Source: Maylandia zebra (taxonomy: Eukaryota > Chordata > Actinopteri > Cichliformes > Cichlidae). Taken from it: a stretch of 64,000 nt of DNA. The stretch covers positions 33,604,136 through 33,668,135 of the forward strand of contig NC_135175.1 in the NCBI RefSeq assembly GCF_041146795.1, written 5' to 3'. This document shows positions 22,115-33,720 of this stretch, piece after piece. Positions within the stretch are counted from its first letter, which is position 1; each line of letters opens with the position of its first letter. Both the position numbers and the translations under genes were made by a program. Below the pieces are notes generated by a model. The model made no database searches and was not told the DNA's origin. It saw only the letters and a list, made by a program, of their open reading frames with translations.

Positions 22115-22922
22115 TGTTACCTGATTCGTATTTTGAGGAAAGACAACGACTGCAGAGTCCCAGTACGGTGCGCCAAAACAAGGATTTTATTGAAACGTAT
22201 ATGGGGGGAAGTCGAGCACGATCACTCAAACAGCATCGATCTTCCCCGAACAATAGTTGGGGTGTGATACTTATAGACATGATGACCATGGTGACATGCG
22301 TCACTACAGATGAAAAACAACATGCATGTTCCAGTAATTCTATCTCAGGAGATATTCCAAAAAGAACAGTTCCTTCCGATGTTCCTCCACCTAACAGATG
22401 CATCCTGTCATTACACTCTTACACTGGACTAATCAGAACTAAACTGTCACGTATACAGGTACACAGCCTTTGCAATCAGTTCCCTCAGGCAGACTATGTG
22501 TCTGTGTTGTGACCTTAGCGCCTGACCCCCCTCTACGTCCTCTGTTACCAGGCAAACTTCAATGCAGGAGGCTGCTGAATGCACACAGGCAATATGCAGT
22601 AAATTATACGATAAACATGTAGGCAACCTTTCAATAGCTGAACTTTGCTCCATTGATCGGCCAGACATCGCGCTGCCCGTAGCTTCAAACCATTAATTAA
22701 CTTGACCGAGCTTCAACCCTTTAATTATGCAATATGTGTATAACATGATTACAGTTGCACCTGCAATGAAAGATTATGTGCTTATGCCAACCCGTGAAAT
22801 ACAGACTTTAATATAACCTCACCAGTTTCAATAAATGTGTCAATGAAAGATTACAATGATAAATCATAAATGATACAACAGTAATATTGATTATGAATAT
22901 AAAATAATATTTCATCTTGACA
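22115..22922 (-). mobile_element. Solo LTR inserted in the DNA repeat
   Basis: TG...CA ends (TGTTACC at 22115, TTGACA at 22922) flanked by CTAC (22111-22114) and TTAC (22923-22926), a 4-bp target duplication with one change. It also interrupts a repeat whose normal end reads ACTACCCACCTCTG. In reverse it has AATAAA (complement near 22182). No internal gag or pol. Confidence 0.65.
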
Positions 22923-22940
22923 TTACCCACCTCTGTCCAA

Positions 22941-23214
22941 GAGTGAATGTTAGAACAAGTTCAGAATCAGCAACTGACCTCACAATAGTGTCAGACTCAT
23001 TGGCAGGTATTTGTTCATGGCAGGTACTGACCGTAGGTAAAGACCGCTATCCTATGACTGAGATAGAGCTGAATGTAGAGAAACATGACAAAGGGGGTGT
23101 TTAGAAGTGGTGTTGCAGTACTGCTGATTGGTAAACATTTAGATTAGTCAGTGACCAGGAAATACAAAAGATTGATATAAATGTTGAGGTTGCTGATTAA
23201 ATTCTTCTACTTGT
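22941..23214. other. No gene seen
   Basis: Nothing recognised. Confidence 0.4.
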
Positions 23215-23520
23215 AATGCAGTCTCAGAGGTGGCAAATCGGGTGATAAGGTCTTAAGATCAAGCTTTTATATTTGAGGCAATTAGCCAAAATAAAGCCCA
23301 TCTTATCAAAGGAGTGTTATGAGACAGCAATACATGCCTTTGTTACATCTAGGCTGGAATATTGTAACACACTTTATTGTGGGGTTAGTGATGCATCCGT
23401 TGTTGTGGAATAATCTGTCCTTGCACGTTAGGCAGGTCTTTTTTCTTTCTGAGTTTAAAACTTATCTGAAAACATACTGATTTGCTGAAGCCTTTGGCAC
23501 TATTTTAAGGGGTTGACTCA
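23215..23520 (+). pseudogene. LINE RT C-terminal fragment
   Basis: Short frame pieces ETAIHAFVTSRLEYCNTL and a following FFLSEFKTYLKTY-like end, with a deletion between them. L2/CR1 style. Confidence 0.55.
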
Positions 23521-23639
23521 ACTTTCTTTAAAAACATTTTTAATGAAATTATTTTATTTTGTTTATTTGTTTATTTGTTTAAATCTACCTGTATATATAC
23601 AGTACTTTTTAAAGCGCTATATAAACGTTAACATAAAAC

Positions 23640-24852
23640 CATATAAATAAAGCTGGTACGGTCAGATGGATGGAATAAACGAGGAGTATGGATGTCCAAT
23701 CTTGAGGAATGGAGAGGCAAGAGCAGTAAAAAATGAGGAGAAGGCAAATGTGTTGGCAAAAACGTTTGTTAAAATCCACAGTTCAGGCAATATTAGTGAA
23801 GAAGGGTGAAGAGGAAGAGTAATGCCATCATAGAGAATAGGGCTTTACTGAAACAGATAGAAGATACGGATGATTTATTAAATCACTTTAAAAAAGAGGT
23901 TGTGGTTGTGCCCATACATGAACCAGGAAAGGATGATACAAATCCAGGAAATTACAGTCTCATAGCTTTAACATCTGAGTTGGGAGTTCGCCTTGTAATC
24001 GGAAGGTTGCCGGTTCGAGCCCCGGCTTGGACAGTCTCGGTCGTTGTGTCCTTGGGCAAGACACTTCACCCGTTGCCTACTGGTGGTGGTCAGAGGGCCC
24101 GGTGGCGCCAGTGTCCGGCAGCCTCGCCTCTGTCAGTGCTCCTCAGGGTGGCTGTGGCTACAATGTAGCTGCCATCACCAGTGTGTGAATGGGTGGATGA
24201 CTGGATATGTAAAACGCTTTGGGGTCCTTAGGGACTAGTAAAGCGCTATATAAACACAGGCCATTTACCATTTATCTTTAAAATTACAGAGCGAATAATA
24301 AATGACAAATTAATGTGTTATATAGAAAATAAAGGATACATATCTAAACATCAAAGTGGTTTCAGAAGAGGGAGAAATACAATGGATAAAGAAAGGAGGG
24401 GACGATGCTTGTAATCAAATTCAAAGGAGAGCAGGAGAAATGAGGAGCACAGTTTGGAGTAGGCGCGAGGAGGTGGTCATTTCTAGAATAAGGTTTGGAC
24501 ATACTGGTTTGAACACAAAACTATTCATGACAGGGAAACATGATGCAGGGAAACGTGATCACTGCAGAGAAGGGTGAACTATAGAACGTGTTAGATTACA
24601 CTGTCAGAAATATCAGGTGGAGAGAAGGTAACTGATCCAAAACCTCAGTAACATAAAAATTAAACTGGATCTTATTGATTTACTGCAAAAGGACTCAAGA
24701 CGTGAGTGTTATCAGGCCCTATTCCACTTTTTAAAAGAGAGTAAACATTTGAGGAGGGCTTGAGGGTCGACACTCCATATCAGTTGGTGGCAGTAACGCA
24801 CCATTTTATTGTTTGCAAACCGCCAATAAAACTTAAGAAGAAGAAGAAGAGG
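23640..24852 (+). pseudogene. I/Tx1-like LINE with internal deletion and SINE insertion
   Basis: Pieces in order: NEEKANVLAKTFVKIHSS; an NY.LIALTSE motif cut by a SINE; then INDKLMCYIENKGYISKHQSGFRRGRNTMD. After a deletion of most of RT comes IRFGHTGLNTKLFMTGKHD, a C..C..EHV-type knuckle region, and a 3' end CCGCCAATAAAACTTAAGAAG with an (AAG)n tail. Not functional. Confidence 0.65.
23985..24275 (+). mobile_element. tRNA-derived SINE within the LINE
   Basis: B box GGTTCGAGCCCC at about 24012, a CTTGGGCAAGACACTTCACCC body and a 3' core AAGCGCTATATAAACACAGG. A partial reverse copy lies at 63247-63425. It interrupts the LINE between IALTSE and the next RT block. Confidence 0.75.
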
Positions 24853-25023
24853 TGTGCGTACTGTGCTCTTTGCTGTGTCTTGCCACAGTTTTAAAAGTAG
24901 GGCACTTGTTGAAAAACCCGTATCAAAGTATTGTGGCGACGCCTCGTGTTTAATGTAATTGATGAACGGCGTGTTGTGAGGTGTGTATTGCAGCTGCGAA
25001 GACGAACGTTCGTTCTCCTGTTA

Positions 25024-25561
25024 TGCTGGGCTCACACTGTGCGATTTTTGGCCCATTTTGAGCCAGTTTTTGAGTCGTGCGACCGTTTTGTCGATCGGCC
25101 CGGTTTTGGCCTTCATCGTGCGTCGTGTAGTATACGTGGGGGTAACGAGAAGCGATTAACACCTCCGAGCAGCTCCCGAACATAAATCGCTTGGTCGGGA
25201 GGGTGTCACCGCAGCTTCTCGCACTGCGCACGCGCAAACACAACCGTGAAAATAGTTGGATTTACATTGCTGCTCAAACACAGCTGATCATGTTTTTCAT
25301 TAGCAATTTAGCAAAGTTGATGGTGGTGGTGTGTCTGTGTGAGTGAAAGGCAGAGAGGGAGAGCGAGCGACAGAATTTCTGTTATAACCTTCATTTTATG
25401 GACGCACAGTGTGAGCACTCGGGTCGCATCAGAGCATCGGGCCGTATAGTGTGAGACCCTGCATCGTGACCTACGAACTTCTAACCCCTGCGAGTCAATC
25501 GTGCAGTTCGAGCAGAAGCTGAATAATGCGACTGAAAAAATCGCACAGTGTCTGCCCAGCT
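25024..25561. mobile_element. 538-bp MITE with TTA target duplication
   Basis: Inverted ends GCTGGGCTCACACTGTGCGA and its near complement at 25535-25561, flanked by TTA on both sides (25021-25023, 25562-25564). A 3-bp TWA-type duplication suggests Harbinger-type mobilisation (inferred). An NRF1-like TGCGCACGCGCA sits at 25225-25236. No ORF of note. Confidence 0.7.
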
Positions 25562-25810
25562 TTAGGTTACAGCTGGTAGGAAGGTGCGTTCAGTGTGTCT
25601 TTGTAAATTTAAGTTTCCATGTCAAACGACATGAAACAGTTATTTCTGGATGCGCAATTGTTCGCTGAGTTTGGTAACAATGTGTTTTTGTAAACCACGT
25701 GATGATTTAAGTCATTTAATCTTTACAGAATATGTCAGCGAGGCTAAAAGAGCAATATTTTTATGTTTAGTAAACTGACGTTTCTAAATGTTACTGCTTT
25801 TATTTCATTA

Positions 25811-25997
25811 GTTCTGACGAGGACAGCTGAGTGATGTTGTTGGTGAGCTTGGATTAAATCATCTCTAAACAAAGAACTTGTCCTCGTGGTGACTGACTTG
25901 GGGAGTGGAGGTCAGTGAGCCCATTGTCTCTGCTGGTCCGACTCCAACTACAAAGCCGGCCCGCTCGCCCCCTCCTGAGTCTGAGAGGAGATCCAGA
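25811..25997 (+). other. Possible untranslated exon of ZNF-2
   Basis: Acceptor-like TTTATTTCATTAG before 25811 and donor-like CCAGA then GTAAGTC at 25998. Frames do not join ZNF-2 without a stop, so if used it is 5' UTR. The link to ZNF-2, 1.4 kb away, is inferred from position only. Confidence 0.3.
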
Positions 25998-26480
25998 GTA
26001 AGTCAGTTATAACTACACTGGTTGCTTAACTTCATCATTTTCTACAGGGTCTCTCTCTCTTAGCTCATTTTGGTTTGATTTCTGCCTTCTGTTTAGCCTC
26101 TCTGTTTGTCTGCCTCAGGAACTTAATGGTTTATCATTTGAGTTCAACTCTCTGTTTCCCTTCATATGAAGGTGATGTCTGTGGAGTGATCATGACTTCA
26201 TTAAAAATCCTCTGTTTTCCTTTTCCACTTCTCTTTCATATTCTTTCTGACGTCTGTTCTTGTGTAAGCTGCTAACTCTTGTGATGGACATTTCTTTATT
26301 TTATGTGTTGATCATATGTTTTGACAATATCACTTTAGTAATATCTATAGTACATTTTGTGCGACTTTGTTCTACATATAGGAAAACATCAAATATGTAT
26401 TTCACAGGTTATTCCACACACAGATGGGTATTGTGAGTGAGTTGGACTGACACTCCCAGGCACCATGAGACATGAGGCAG
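25998..26480. other. No gene seen
   Basis: Possible intron of ZNF-2; T-rich, nothing recognised. Confidence 0.35.
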
Positions 26481-26481
26481 T

Positions 26482-27095
26482 AGAGGTGGGAATCACCATA
26501 CAACTCACGATACGATATTATTGCAATTTTTTAAAAATATTTTGCGATATTCAGATTCTGTCCATAAAGGTAAACTTTATCAATATTCATTTTATCTAAT
26601 ATCAAAGTCTCGCACTCAGTCTTTCTCTCATTTCAGTTTTATTGTTGACAAACTGAACGGTTTGTATTACAGTCTAGTCCAACTTAACTGAATGCAACCA
26701 TCTGGTACAATTATAGCTATTCTGAACTATGCAATTTATGAAAACTATGCAGCCCCTTCAGCAACTGAAGAATTTGAAAGTAAATTAAAACAAAATCTAA
26801 TTTTACATTAAATAAAAAAGTTTTAAACTTAATTAAAATAAAACATGTCTTAAATTAAAATAAGTAAACTGTCATGTTTATTGCTGCCAAAAAAAAAGTT
26901 AAACACATTTGGACAGTGAAGGAATGTCAGGATTCTTGCTCAGAAAAAGGATCAACATGAAGTCAGATCATGTTCCAGTCCACGAAAAAATTGTTTGTAA
27001 CAAAATATCGATTTCTGCTTTCCCTGTATCGATACATTATTAGCAAACAAAATATCACGATACTACACAGTATCGATTTTTTCCCCCACCCCTAT
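26482..27095. mobile_element. Non-autonomous DNA transposon with GATA/ATCG-rich ends
   Basis: Left GAGGTGGGAATCACC... CGATACGATATT; right complement reads AATAGGGGTGGGGGAAAAAA then TCGATACTGTG. Imperfect inverted ends around an AT-rich body without coding capacity. Confidence 0.5.
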
Positions 27096-27284
27096 TAGGC
27101 AGATAGTGAGACTCCTTATCTCCAGGGAGGAGGTGTTGAGATGAAAATATTTGAAGTGCCTCAATTCTATGCTGTATATGAACTAAAATGCCATATAACC
27201 ATATAGTGCAGTATTAAGTGGACATGGCCCTGAAAAATAAAGACATTAGACTACGTGTCCTTGGGGGGTAGAAAGCTGTAGACC

Positions 27285-27362
27285 AGCGGTCCCCAACCTT
27301 TTTTGCACCACGGACCGGTTTATGTCTGACAATATTTTGACGGACGGCTTTGTGAGGTAAGA
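27285..27362. mobile_element. hAT terminal fragment
   Basis: CAGCGGTCCCCAACC followed by CACCACGGACCGGTTT is a hAT-type terminal repeat. Only one end is present, about 65 bp before the ZNF-2 acceptor. Confidence 0.6.
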
Positions 27363-27429
27363 GGGGGCACTTGTGGATGAGCTGAAGGTATAGACCTGAT
27401 GTCACTGTTTGGGTTCTTTGTCATTACAG

Positions 27430-28667
27430 GAGAAAGAAGTGAAAGCAGGCCCAAACCTCAGCACATGGATGACATCAACCAAAAACATCCAGCACCAGAA
27501 AGTAAAGATGAGCCAGCGGCGATCCCTGTGGAAAAGACTTTTCCTGCTATGAAGCAGATCAGAAGACGCAAGCACGCCAACAGGGAGGAGAGAAGCTTGA
27601 GCTGTGATCAGTGTGGAAAGTCTTTTACTCAGAAAGGTCACTTGAAATCACATCAGCTGATCCACACTGGTGTGAAACCATTCAGCTGTGATCAATGTGG
27701 GAAGACCTTTACTCTTAGATGGAGCTTAAAATTACATCAGGTCATCCACACTGGATTTAAAGCTTTCAACTGTGATCAGTGTGAAAAGTCTTTTACTCTG
27801 AGATGCACCTTAAAAAGACATCAGCTGATCCACACCGGTGTGAAGCCATTCAGCTGTGATCAATGTGGAAAGACCTTTAGTCTAAGATGCAACTTAAAAA
27901 AACATCAGCTACTCCACACCGGTGTGAAACCATTCAGCTGTGATCAGTGTGGGATGTCTTTTACTCGAAAAGGTCACTTAAAGAGACATTATATGATCCA
28001 TGTTGGAGGTAAATCATTTATCTGTGATCTGTGTGGAAAGTCTTTTACGGATAGAGATCACTTAGAGAGACATCAGGGCATCCACAGTGAAGTTAAACCT
28101 TTCACCTGTGATCAATGTGGAAATTCTTTTACTCAGAAGAGCAACTTAAAAGCACATCAGCTCATCCACAGTGGATATAAACCGTTTGGCTGTGATCAGT
28201 GTGGAAAGGCTTTTACTCAGAAGAGCAACTTAAAAGCACATCAGCTCATCCACAGTGGATATAAACCGTTTGGCTGTGATCAGTGTGGAAAGGCTTTTAC
28301 GTCTATGACTGGCTTAAACTCACATCAGCTCATCCACTCTCGAGTTAAATCATTTGTATGTGGTGACTGTGGAAAGGCTTTTACTCGTATGACTAGCTTA
28401 AAATCACATCAGCGCACCCACTCTCGAGTTAAATCATTTGTATGTGATCAGTGTGGAAAGGCTTTCATCCATTACAAAAGTCTATTGAGCCATCAAAAGA
28501 CCCACAAAGTGTCCTCCTGTGAGAAAAGTGGCAGACCAATGGGACATTACCCTGACAGGGTTCATTTGAACACAGTGGGAGAAACGGGGGTTCTGAACAA
28601 AAGTTCTTCTGGATGCTGCGTCAAACTTAAAAAGCTTGAGATCAGGCTTCACAGAATTCAGCTTTAA
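27430..28667 (+). CDS. C2H2 zinc-finger protein, 11 tandem fingers (ZNF-2)
   Basis: The coding exon opens after TCATTACAG (27421-27429) and stays open to TAA at 28665-28667. A polar leader (the first in-exon ATG at 27464 gives MDDINQKHPAPESKDEP) precedes 11 consecutive C2H2 fingers, CDQCGKSFTQKGHLKSHQLIH to CDQCGKAFIHYKSLLSHQKTH. A Ser/Cys/basic tail of about 50 residues follows. Fingers 7 and 8 are almost identical at DNA level (recent unit duplication). Linkers are HTGVKPF or HSGYKPF. No effector domain is visible. Such proteins are nuclear DNA binders, probably transcriptional regulators. It differs from ZNF-1, -3 and -4 in lacking the [20 protein letters not shown] leader. An upstream coding exon is possible because the acceptor is phase 1. 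Confidence 0.85.
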
Positions 28668-29436
28668 TTTCCTGAGAAAGTCAGAGCTTCACTGTCTTTG
28701 TAGATCTAGTGAAAACATGAAAGGGTGCAAAAAGAGGCACTGTGGTACTGCATGATGAAGTCAGAAGTGACAGAGAAGTATGTGAGCGTGGTTCAGGACA
28801 TATTTGTGTGGTAGCAGTGACTACCACACATACTTGGGTTGAAGGTGGGGGGAGGATTACATCAATTCTGAGCCCCTTCTTCCTTTTTCAAAGAGAGGGC
28901 AATACTCAGGAAAGGATGATGACAATAGAGCTGCAAGACAGGATGGAAAGAAAAAGAGTTTAAGAGAAGATCATGAATGTTGTGAAGTGATCGAGCCGCG
29001 ATTACAAATCTTAGCTTATGGAGTTAGTTATCCCAACACAAGTTTAGCGAGTTTAACTTCACTGGCTGTGTCCACAAACAGCATGCAGAGCAAACATTAC
29101 TCCCATCATCTGATCACAAGAAAAGCAAAATGTCAGAAGAGTTCACCTTCTGGGTCAAACTGTCAGACCTGTTACTGTTTATTTGGCTGTTCATCGTGAG
29201 GTAATTATCAGTGTCAGTGCTGCGCCACTTCTGTTGTAACTCACAGGAAATGTGTTTTAAATGGGCTCTATTGTCACAAAACACGGAGTGTACAGGTAAC
29301 AGAACCCCAAAAGCATACTCAGTACACCCAAGCTCAGAACTATGTACAAGTTTTATATAACTGAGGAATCTTCTAACACAGCTAAGGGAACCAAAATTAT
29401 ATTTAAATGTTCATTTGCTATTTCATCTAGGGTTTG
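28668..29436. other. ZNF-2 3' flank, no gene seen
   Basis: Probably includes the ZNF-2 3' UTR. No clear AATAAA close to the stop. Confidence 0.4.
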
Positions 29437-29518
29437 AGAGTAACGAAATTTCTATTCTCTGTATGTCCTGTACATGTGGCAGAATTGACAAATAAAGTTG
29501 ACTTTGACTTTGAAAAAG
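29437..29518 (+). mobile_element. LINE/SINE 3' tail
   Basis: Ends in GACAAATAAAGTTGAC and a (CTTTGA)n tail, like the tails at 32165-32200 and 40455-40485. Confidence 0.5.
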
Positions 29519-29744
29519 TAAGGCTCATGCCGCGGGGGACGAGGTAATGTGTAAAGTTTTCAGTGGTCTGTGTTTTCTTACAGGATGTGAGTGTGTTTTG
29601 CTCCATGAAGAGACAAACCTACATTCTTTTTTTTATGTTGCAATAAAAATATTTTTATTGCAAGTCATAAATGTGTGTCATTTATGATAAAACTGACTTG
29701 CTGTCCCTTTGTTCCCGTGTACCTAAGTAATTGTGGGTAATATC

Positions 29745-29800
29745 TTGATGCATGCTCAATCATCCAGGTAAGGAAATCCCAGAAGTTGATTCTGTTCATC
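29745..29800 (+). repeat. Dispersed repeat fragment
   Basis: TGATGCATGCTCAATCATCC resembles 10486-10505, and GATTCTGTTCATC recurs at 60826. Short piece of a dispersed family. Confidence 0.45.
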
Positions 29801-30026
29801 CATGCATAATGAATAATGAAGGCTGTTAATCATTAGCATGCAAAGTGTCATGACCACTGATCACTAAATCCACTATTGGAGTGTACATTGTCCGCTCCAT
29901 TCATAGCTGAATGCATCACATTTACTTCTCCACATTTTGTACCAGAAGATTCACCAGCCTTTAGAAGACAGTGGTCCCGAACCAGAAATGGTAAAGTCGC
30001 TGTGTATAAGAGCAAGAATATTTTAT

Positions 30027-30120
30027 ACAGTGGCTTGCAAAAGTATTCGGCCCCCTTGAACTTTTCCACATCTTGTCACATTACAGCCACAAACATGAAT
30101 CAATTTGATTGGAATCCCCC
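30027..30120 (+). mobile_element. Tc1-like element terminal fragment
   Basis: ACAGTGGCTTGCAAAAGTAT and the following CACATTACAGCCACAAACATG are typical of one end of a fish Tc1 family. The transposase and other end are absent. Confidence 0.65.
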
Positions 30121-30524
30121 TTCCCCCGCCACACACACATAAAACATATTAACATAAAAGTGTTGTCGGAACCATACTGAATTTCCCCAAAAACACACAC
30201 ACACACATATGAAGAGAGAGAGAGTATACATAGTATGCAAACGGCTACCAAACAGCCATCATAATTCGTCATACAATGAGAACAGGACAAATCAACAACT
30301 GACACTGACTAATTAATATTAAAATCTGTAACATAACATATTGTTTTGAGTTTAGTCCGTTACTGTTACTATTTTTACCATTTCTTCTTGGAGCAACTGT
30401 AACCCACATTATTTCCTTAGGGATTAATAAAGTATTCTGACTCTGATTGTTTCAGGATGAGCTGCCATTATCCAATCACACGTCTGCTTACCTGTATCTT
30501 TTGCTCGTTTCTCCTCCTCTTCTT

Positions 30525-31790
30525 TTGAATGAATGAATGAATGAATGAATGAATGCTTTATTGGCCATATGCAGGTTGCCCCACAGAGGAATAGGACCCC
30601 CCCCCCCCCCCCCCCCCCGACTTACACACACAACAACAAGACAACACAAGGGAATACAGTCGGAGACCGGCAGCGTTGAGAGAATAACACTGAAAAAATT
30701 ACACAACATTGGGAAAAGTACAAGAGGAAAAAAAGAGACCTCTTCACACGCTGGGCAACCTATGGGAGGACAGCATGAGAACAGGAAACAAAAAAACTCC
30801 TCTGCACAGAGAGCACATTAATGTCCACATCACAACATCAGAGCACATGACAAGCCACAGGGGATGGATAGGGGGGTGGGGGGTGATTCGAAGGAACACA
30901 GCAGTCGTCCTGCACCATGCTATCATTTCAGCGCGGCACGCAGACCCGCTGCCTTCCCCCGCAGGAACAAGCATCGAAGGCGTTTGGAAGGGAGGGGGAT
31001 GAGTGCGTGCTTATCAGTGTAAGTGTATGTGTGTGCGTGTCCATAGTTCAGCTGAGACAGTGTCCTTCGCTGTATCAGGCTAAGTAAACAGTCCTCCAGC
31101 CGATCCAGGTGTCCTTCATGGGATGGGAAGAATAGTCATCACACAGTCGTTATCAGGGAGTTGTTTTGGTGGGCTCCAGCCTTGGGCCTAGCAGCTGGCG
31201 CCGTGGTGTCCAAATGTTGAATATTGTTGATTTCTCCTTTATGCGAGCAGCGAATTTAGCACTCTGACACTGGGGCCTCGATTTCCCGTTGGAGCGCTGC
31301 GAGCCTCCCCATGATGGTATCAAGCTTCTGTTCCGTGGTGTTGTCATTCTTTTGGTTCTGAGACCCCACAGCTGCAGTGAGCCGTTCCGCGATGTTATCC
31401 AACTTTCGCTCAAGGGTGTTATTGTGAGCAGGCCCCTCTCTGATGTACCCCATCATACGCTCAATGGTGTTAGTTTGAGTCTTCACGGCAGCTGTAAGCG
31501 TCTCCAAGGTGTTAACCATGCTGCGTTCGGTGTGGGAGGCCGCGCCTCGTCCCATCGCTTCAATTCCAGCGGTCAGCTTAGGGGGAGTTTGAACAGCTGG
31601 TTCCGCTCTCTTATTTCTCCGATAAGTCAGGGCCAAGCCAGCTCCGATCAGCAAGAACCCTGTTATCATGGCAAGAACCCTGTTATCACCCTTTTCTATT
31701 TTTTCTAAACTGAGCACCTGATGGCTTTGAACTTTTCTTGTACATCTTCCATTGGTTTTAATTTTGCACTCCAGTATGAACACCCATCCC
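30525..31790 (-). mobile_element. Retroposon-like unit with AATAAA and (TTCA)n tail
   Basis: In reverse the unit ends CCAATAAAGC followed by about nine CATT units (30525-30560), the structure left by LINE-type retroposition. A C homopolymer (30597-30618) lies near the 3' end. It contains the ORF 31783-31256. The class is not recognised; the 5' limit is approximate. Confidence 0.5.
31256..31783 (-). CDS. Unrecognised ORF: membrane segment plus coiled-coil repeats
   Basis: 175 codons, function unknown. The N-terminus is basic and polar. Residues about 38-55 are hydrophobic (VLAMITGFLLIGAGLALTY), then a basic RRNKR stop-transfer-like patch, so a single-pass membrane protein is plausible. The rest is helical with related repeats: NTLETLTAAVKTQTNTIERM, NTLERKLDNIAERLTAAVG, NTTEQKLDTIMGRLAALQRE, heptad-like and likely coiled coil. 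A 15-base duplication (CAAGAACCCTGTTAT twice, 31650-31687) sits in the membrane segment codons. It lies in a retroposon-like unit, so it may be an element protein or a captured cellular fragment. Selection on it is unproven. Confidence 0.4.
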   Translation of the reverse strand: MFILECKIKTNGRCTRKVQSHQVLSLEKIEKGDNRVLAMITGFLLIGAGLALTYRRNKRAEPAVQTPPKLTAGIEAMGRGAASHTERSMVNTLETLTAAVKTQTNTIERMMGYIREGPAHNNTLERKLDNIAERLTAAVGSQNQKNDNTTEQKLDTIMGRLAALQREIEAPVSEC

Positions 31791-31959
31791 TCAACTCGAG
31801 GATCACCACAACATAACCTAACAGACCTACACCTTAGTTCACAGATTCCCTTTGTGTAGGTTTTATTTCTGGGATTTCACACAACCCAGGATTCAAATCA
31901 TGAATACATAATGGGCTTGGATTTACATCATTATGAATGAAATGTGCTCTATCTGGAAG

Positions 31960-32205
31960 CAGCCGGCCCCGCCCCTTTCGACAGGTTGTGTGTGAGACTT
32001 TAAATCATCAAACTGTAAATTATACATTTTAAATTGTTATTGATCCTTTACCCCGAGTCCTAATGTGTATATTTATTTTCTTACTCTTCTTATATTTATT
32101 GTTTGTTTACTTGCACTGCTGTAACTGGAGCCTCGTCGTCTCGTCTCTCTGGACTGTAAGTAGCGGAGATGACAATAAAGTTTACTTTGACTTCAGCAGC
32201 GAGCA
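31960..32205 (+). mobile_element. Dispersed repeat with CAATAAAGTTTACTTTGAC end
   Basis: The block TGTATATTTATT... TGGAGCCTCGTCGTCTCGTC... GAGATGACAATAAAGTTTAC recurs at 40315-40490. Non-coding 3' end of a retroelement family. Confidence 0.6.
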
Positions 32206-33524
32206 GGAGCACCGAGGAAAAACATGGGTGCAAATTATAAGTCTGTATCATGATGTCTGGTGTTTTCGTGTTTGTTGATTTGTTTTTATTTTGTTTTTAT
32301 TTTGCGAGTCGGTTATTAGATGCTGCTCCAGCCGGTCAGAGAATCCCCCGCCGCCCCGCCCTCTCCTTTCTGTGCCGCAAGCAGCAGGCGCACCTCGCAA
32401 ACGGAGGGCGCCCTTACTCCCAGCAAATGGGCGATAGAAAAACGATTGGTGCCCATGCCATTCCCAATATGCGCTGGCTGATGTTGGAGCAGCATGAGTA
32501 CGAGCAATTATTTATTTATTTTTGCCGATGCCCACTAGGGCAACCGCCCGTATCAAAAACCGCTACTGGTTACAGTGATGGTTCATGCACTTCATATAAA
32601 AGCAGACCAAACAGATGTGCAGGTGACTTCGGGTCACTTCAGACAGGGTCAGTGAATGTCTCATTCAAAAAAACTGTGGGGAATGAAATGGGATAGTCCT
32701 TAATTAATACGTTTAAGCCTCTGGAAATAGGGACTGTGTTTGAAGTAAATTAAACATCTGCACTTGATTGGAAATCCGCTGTGGTTTTGTACAGAGGCTA
32801 AACTGGTGTATGTGTTCATAATTTGTAAACTGAAGATAATTAATCTCAGAAATCATGACACAATATGGAGCCCGCATAAGCTGCATTTACTAGCATCAGG
32901 AATACCCGTCCTGTAGTAACTCAGTATCAGATCGATACTGTTGCGACTTTCATCCATAAATAAAGCCGCGGCCGGCTGAGTTGGTTGTGTCCCTGTGACG
33001 CGCCTCCAATAATCCATATGAGTCGGACTTGTACTTTGCGCATTTATTTTAAGAACAAAACAAAAACAAACGTTTGCGCTTTCAATCAATTTACAAATAG
33101 CGCATGGATTAACTGGTGTGCCAAAAAATGACGCTCAACAGAAAAGTTTGCCCACATCCACTCACCCAACACACCTGCATTAGGTAAATAGACTGTGACC
33201 ACACCCACATGCCATCACCTAAGACGCAGGTAAAGCTATACACCTGTTCCACCGTAACAAATAAGCAAAACATAAACATTGACTTTGGCTCTTACAGATA
33301 CCAAAGCTGTTACGACTCTGCTAATCACAGTTCAATCAAGTTCACTTCTCCATCCCTGAGGGATCCTCTTGGTCATACCGTATTTTAATAAGAAGAATCG
33401 GATTTGATATTCTCCGCATGCTCATTGGACAGGAGCCTGTCAATCACAAATTATTAGCCAATGAGCAAGCCGTTTCACAGCCAGATCCGTGCTTCCAAAG
33501 TTACGTGGGTTTTCTATCACCAAG
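32206..33524. promoter_or_regulatory. Upstream region of ZNF-3, no gene seen
   Basis: Open frames here show no domain. Just before exon 1 there are two CCAAT boxes in opposite orientation (ATTGG at 33424-33428, CCAAT at 33459-33463), consistent with a TATA-less promoter. Confidence 0.4.
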
Positions 33525-33720
33525 ATGGCGACCGCGGAAACGCTCGTCCCGATGCTTTCAAACGGCTTCAGAAAACAGCGCGTGGTGTCACCTGTAGCTA
33601 CGATCGCACCTGACAACCGCGTGAAACACGTGGGTCTCTGCTCCCTGATCTGTTTCCTGTGTTTGGAAAGAGTTGCAGCTTCATCGCGGAGTTTCTCTCG
33701 GTTTGTGGGCTCATCTAAAG
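33525..33720 (+). other. ZNF-3 exon 1, start of a 95-codon uORF
   Basis: ATG at 33525 in a strong context (AAGATGG) opens MATAETLVPMLSNGF; the exon ends AAAG before GTAAGC. Joined to exon 2 the frame runs 288 nt and stops at 35883-35885, overlapping the main start. The part from HVGLCSL on is nearly identical in ZNF-1 and ZNF-4; the first half is not. Confidence 0.65.

Noticed and set aside
32250..32696. 148-codon open frame in a GC-rich stretch
   Set aside because: No recognisable domain, no splice or promoter support specific to it, low-complexity start; could be repeat-derived.
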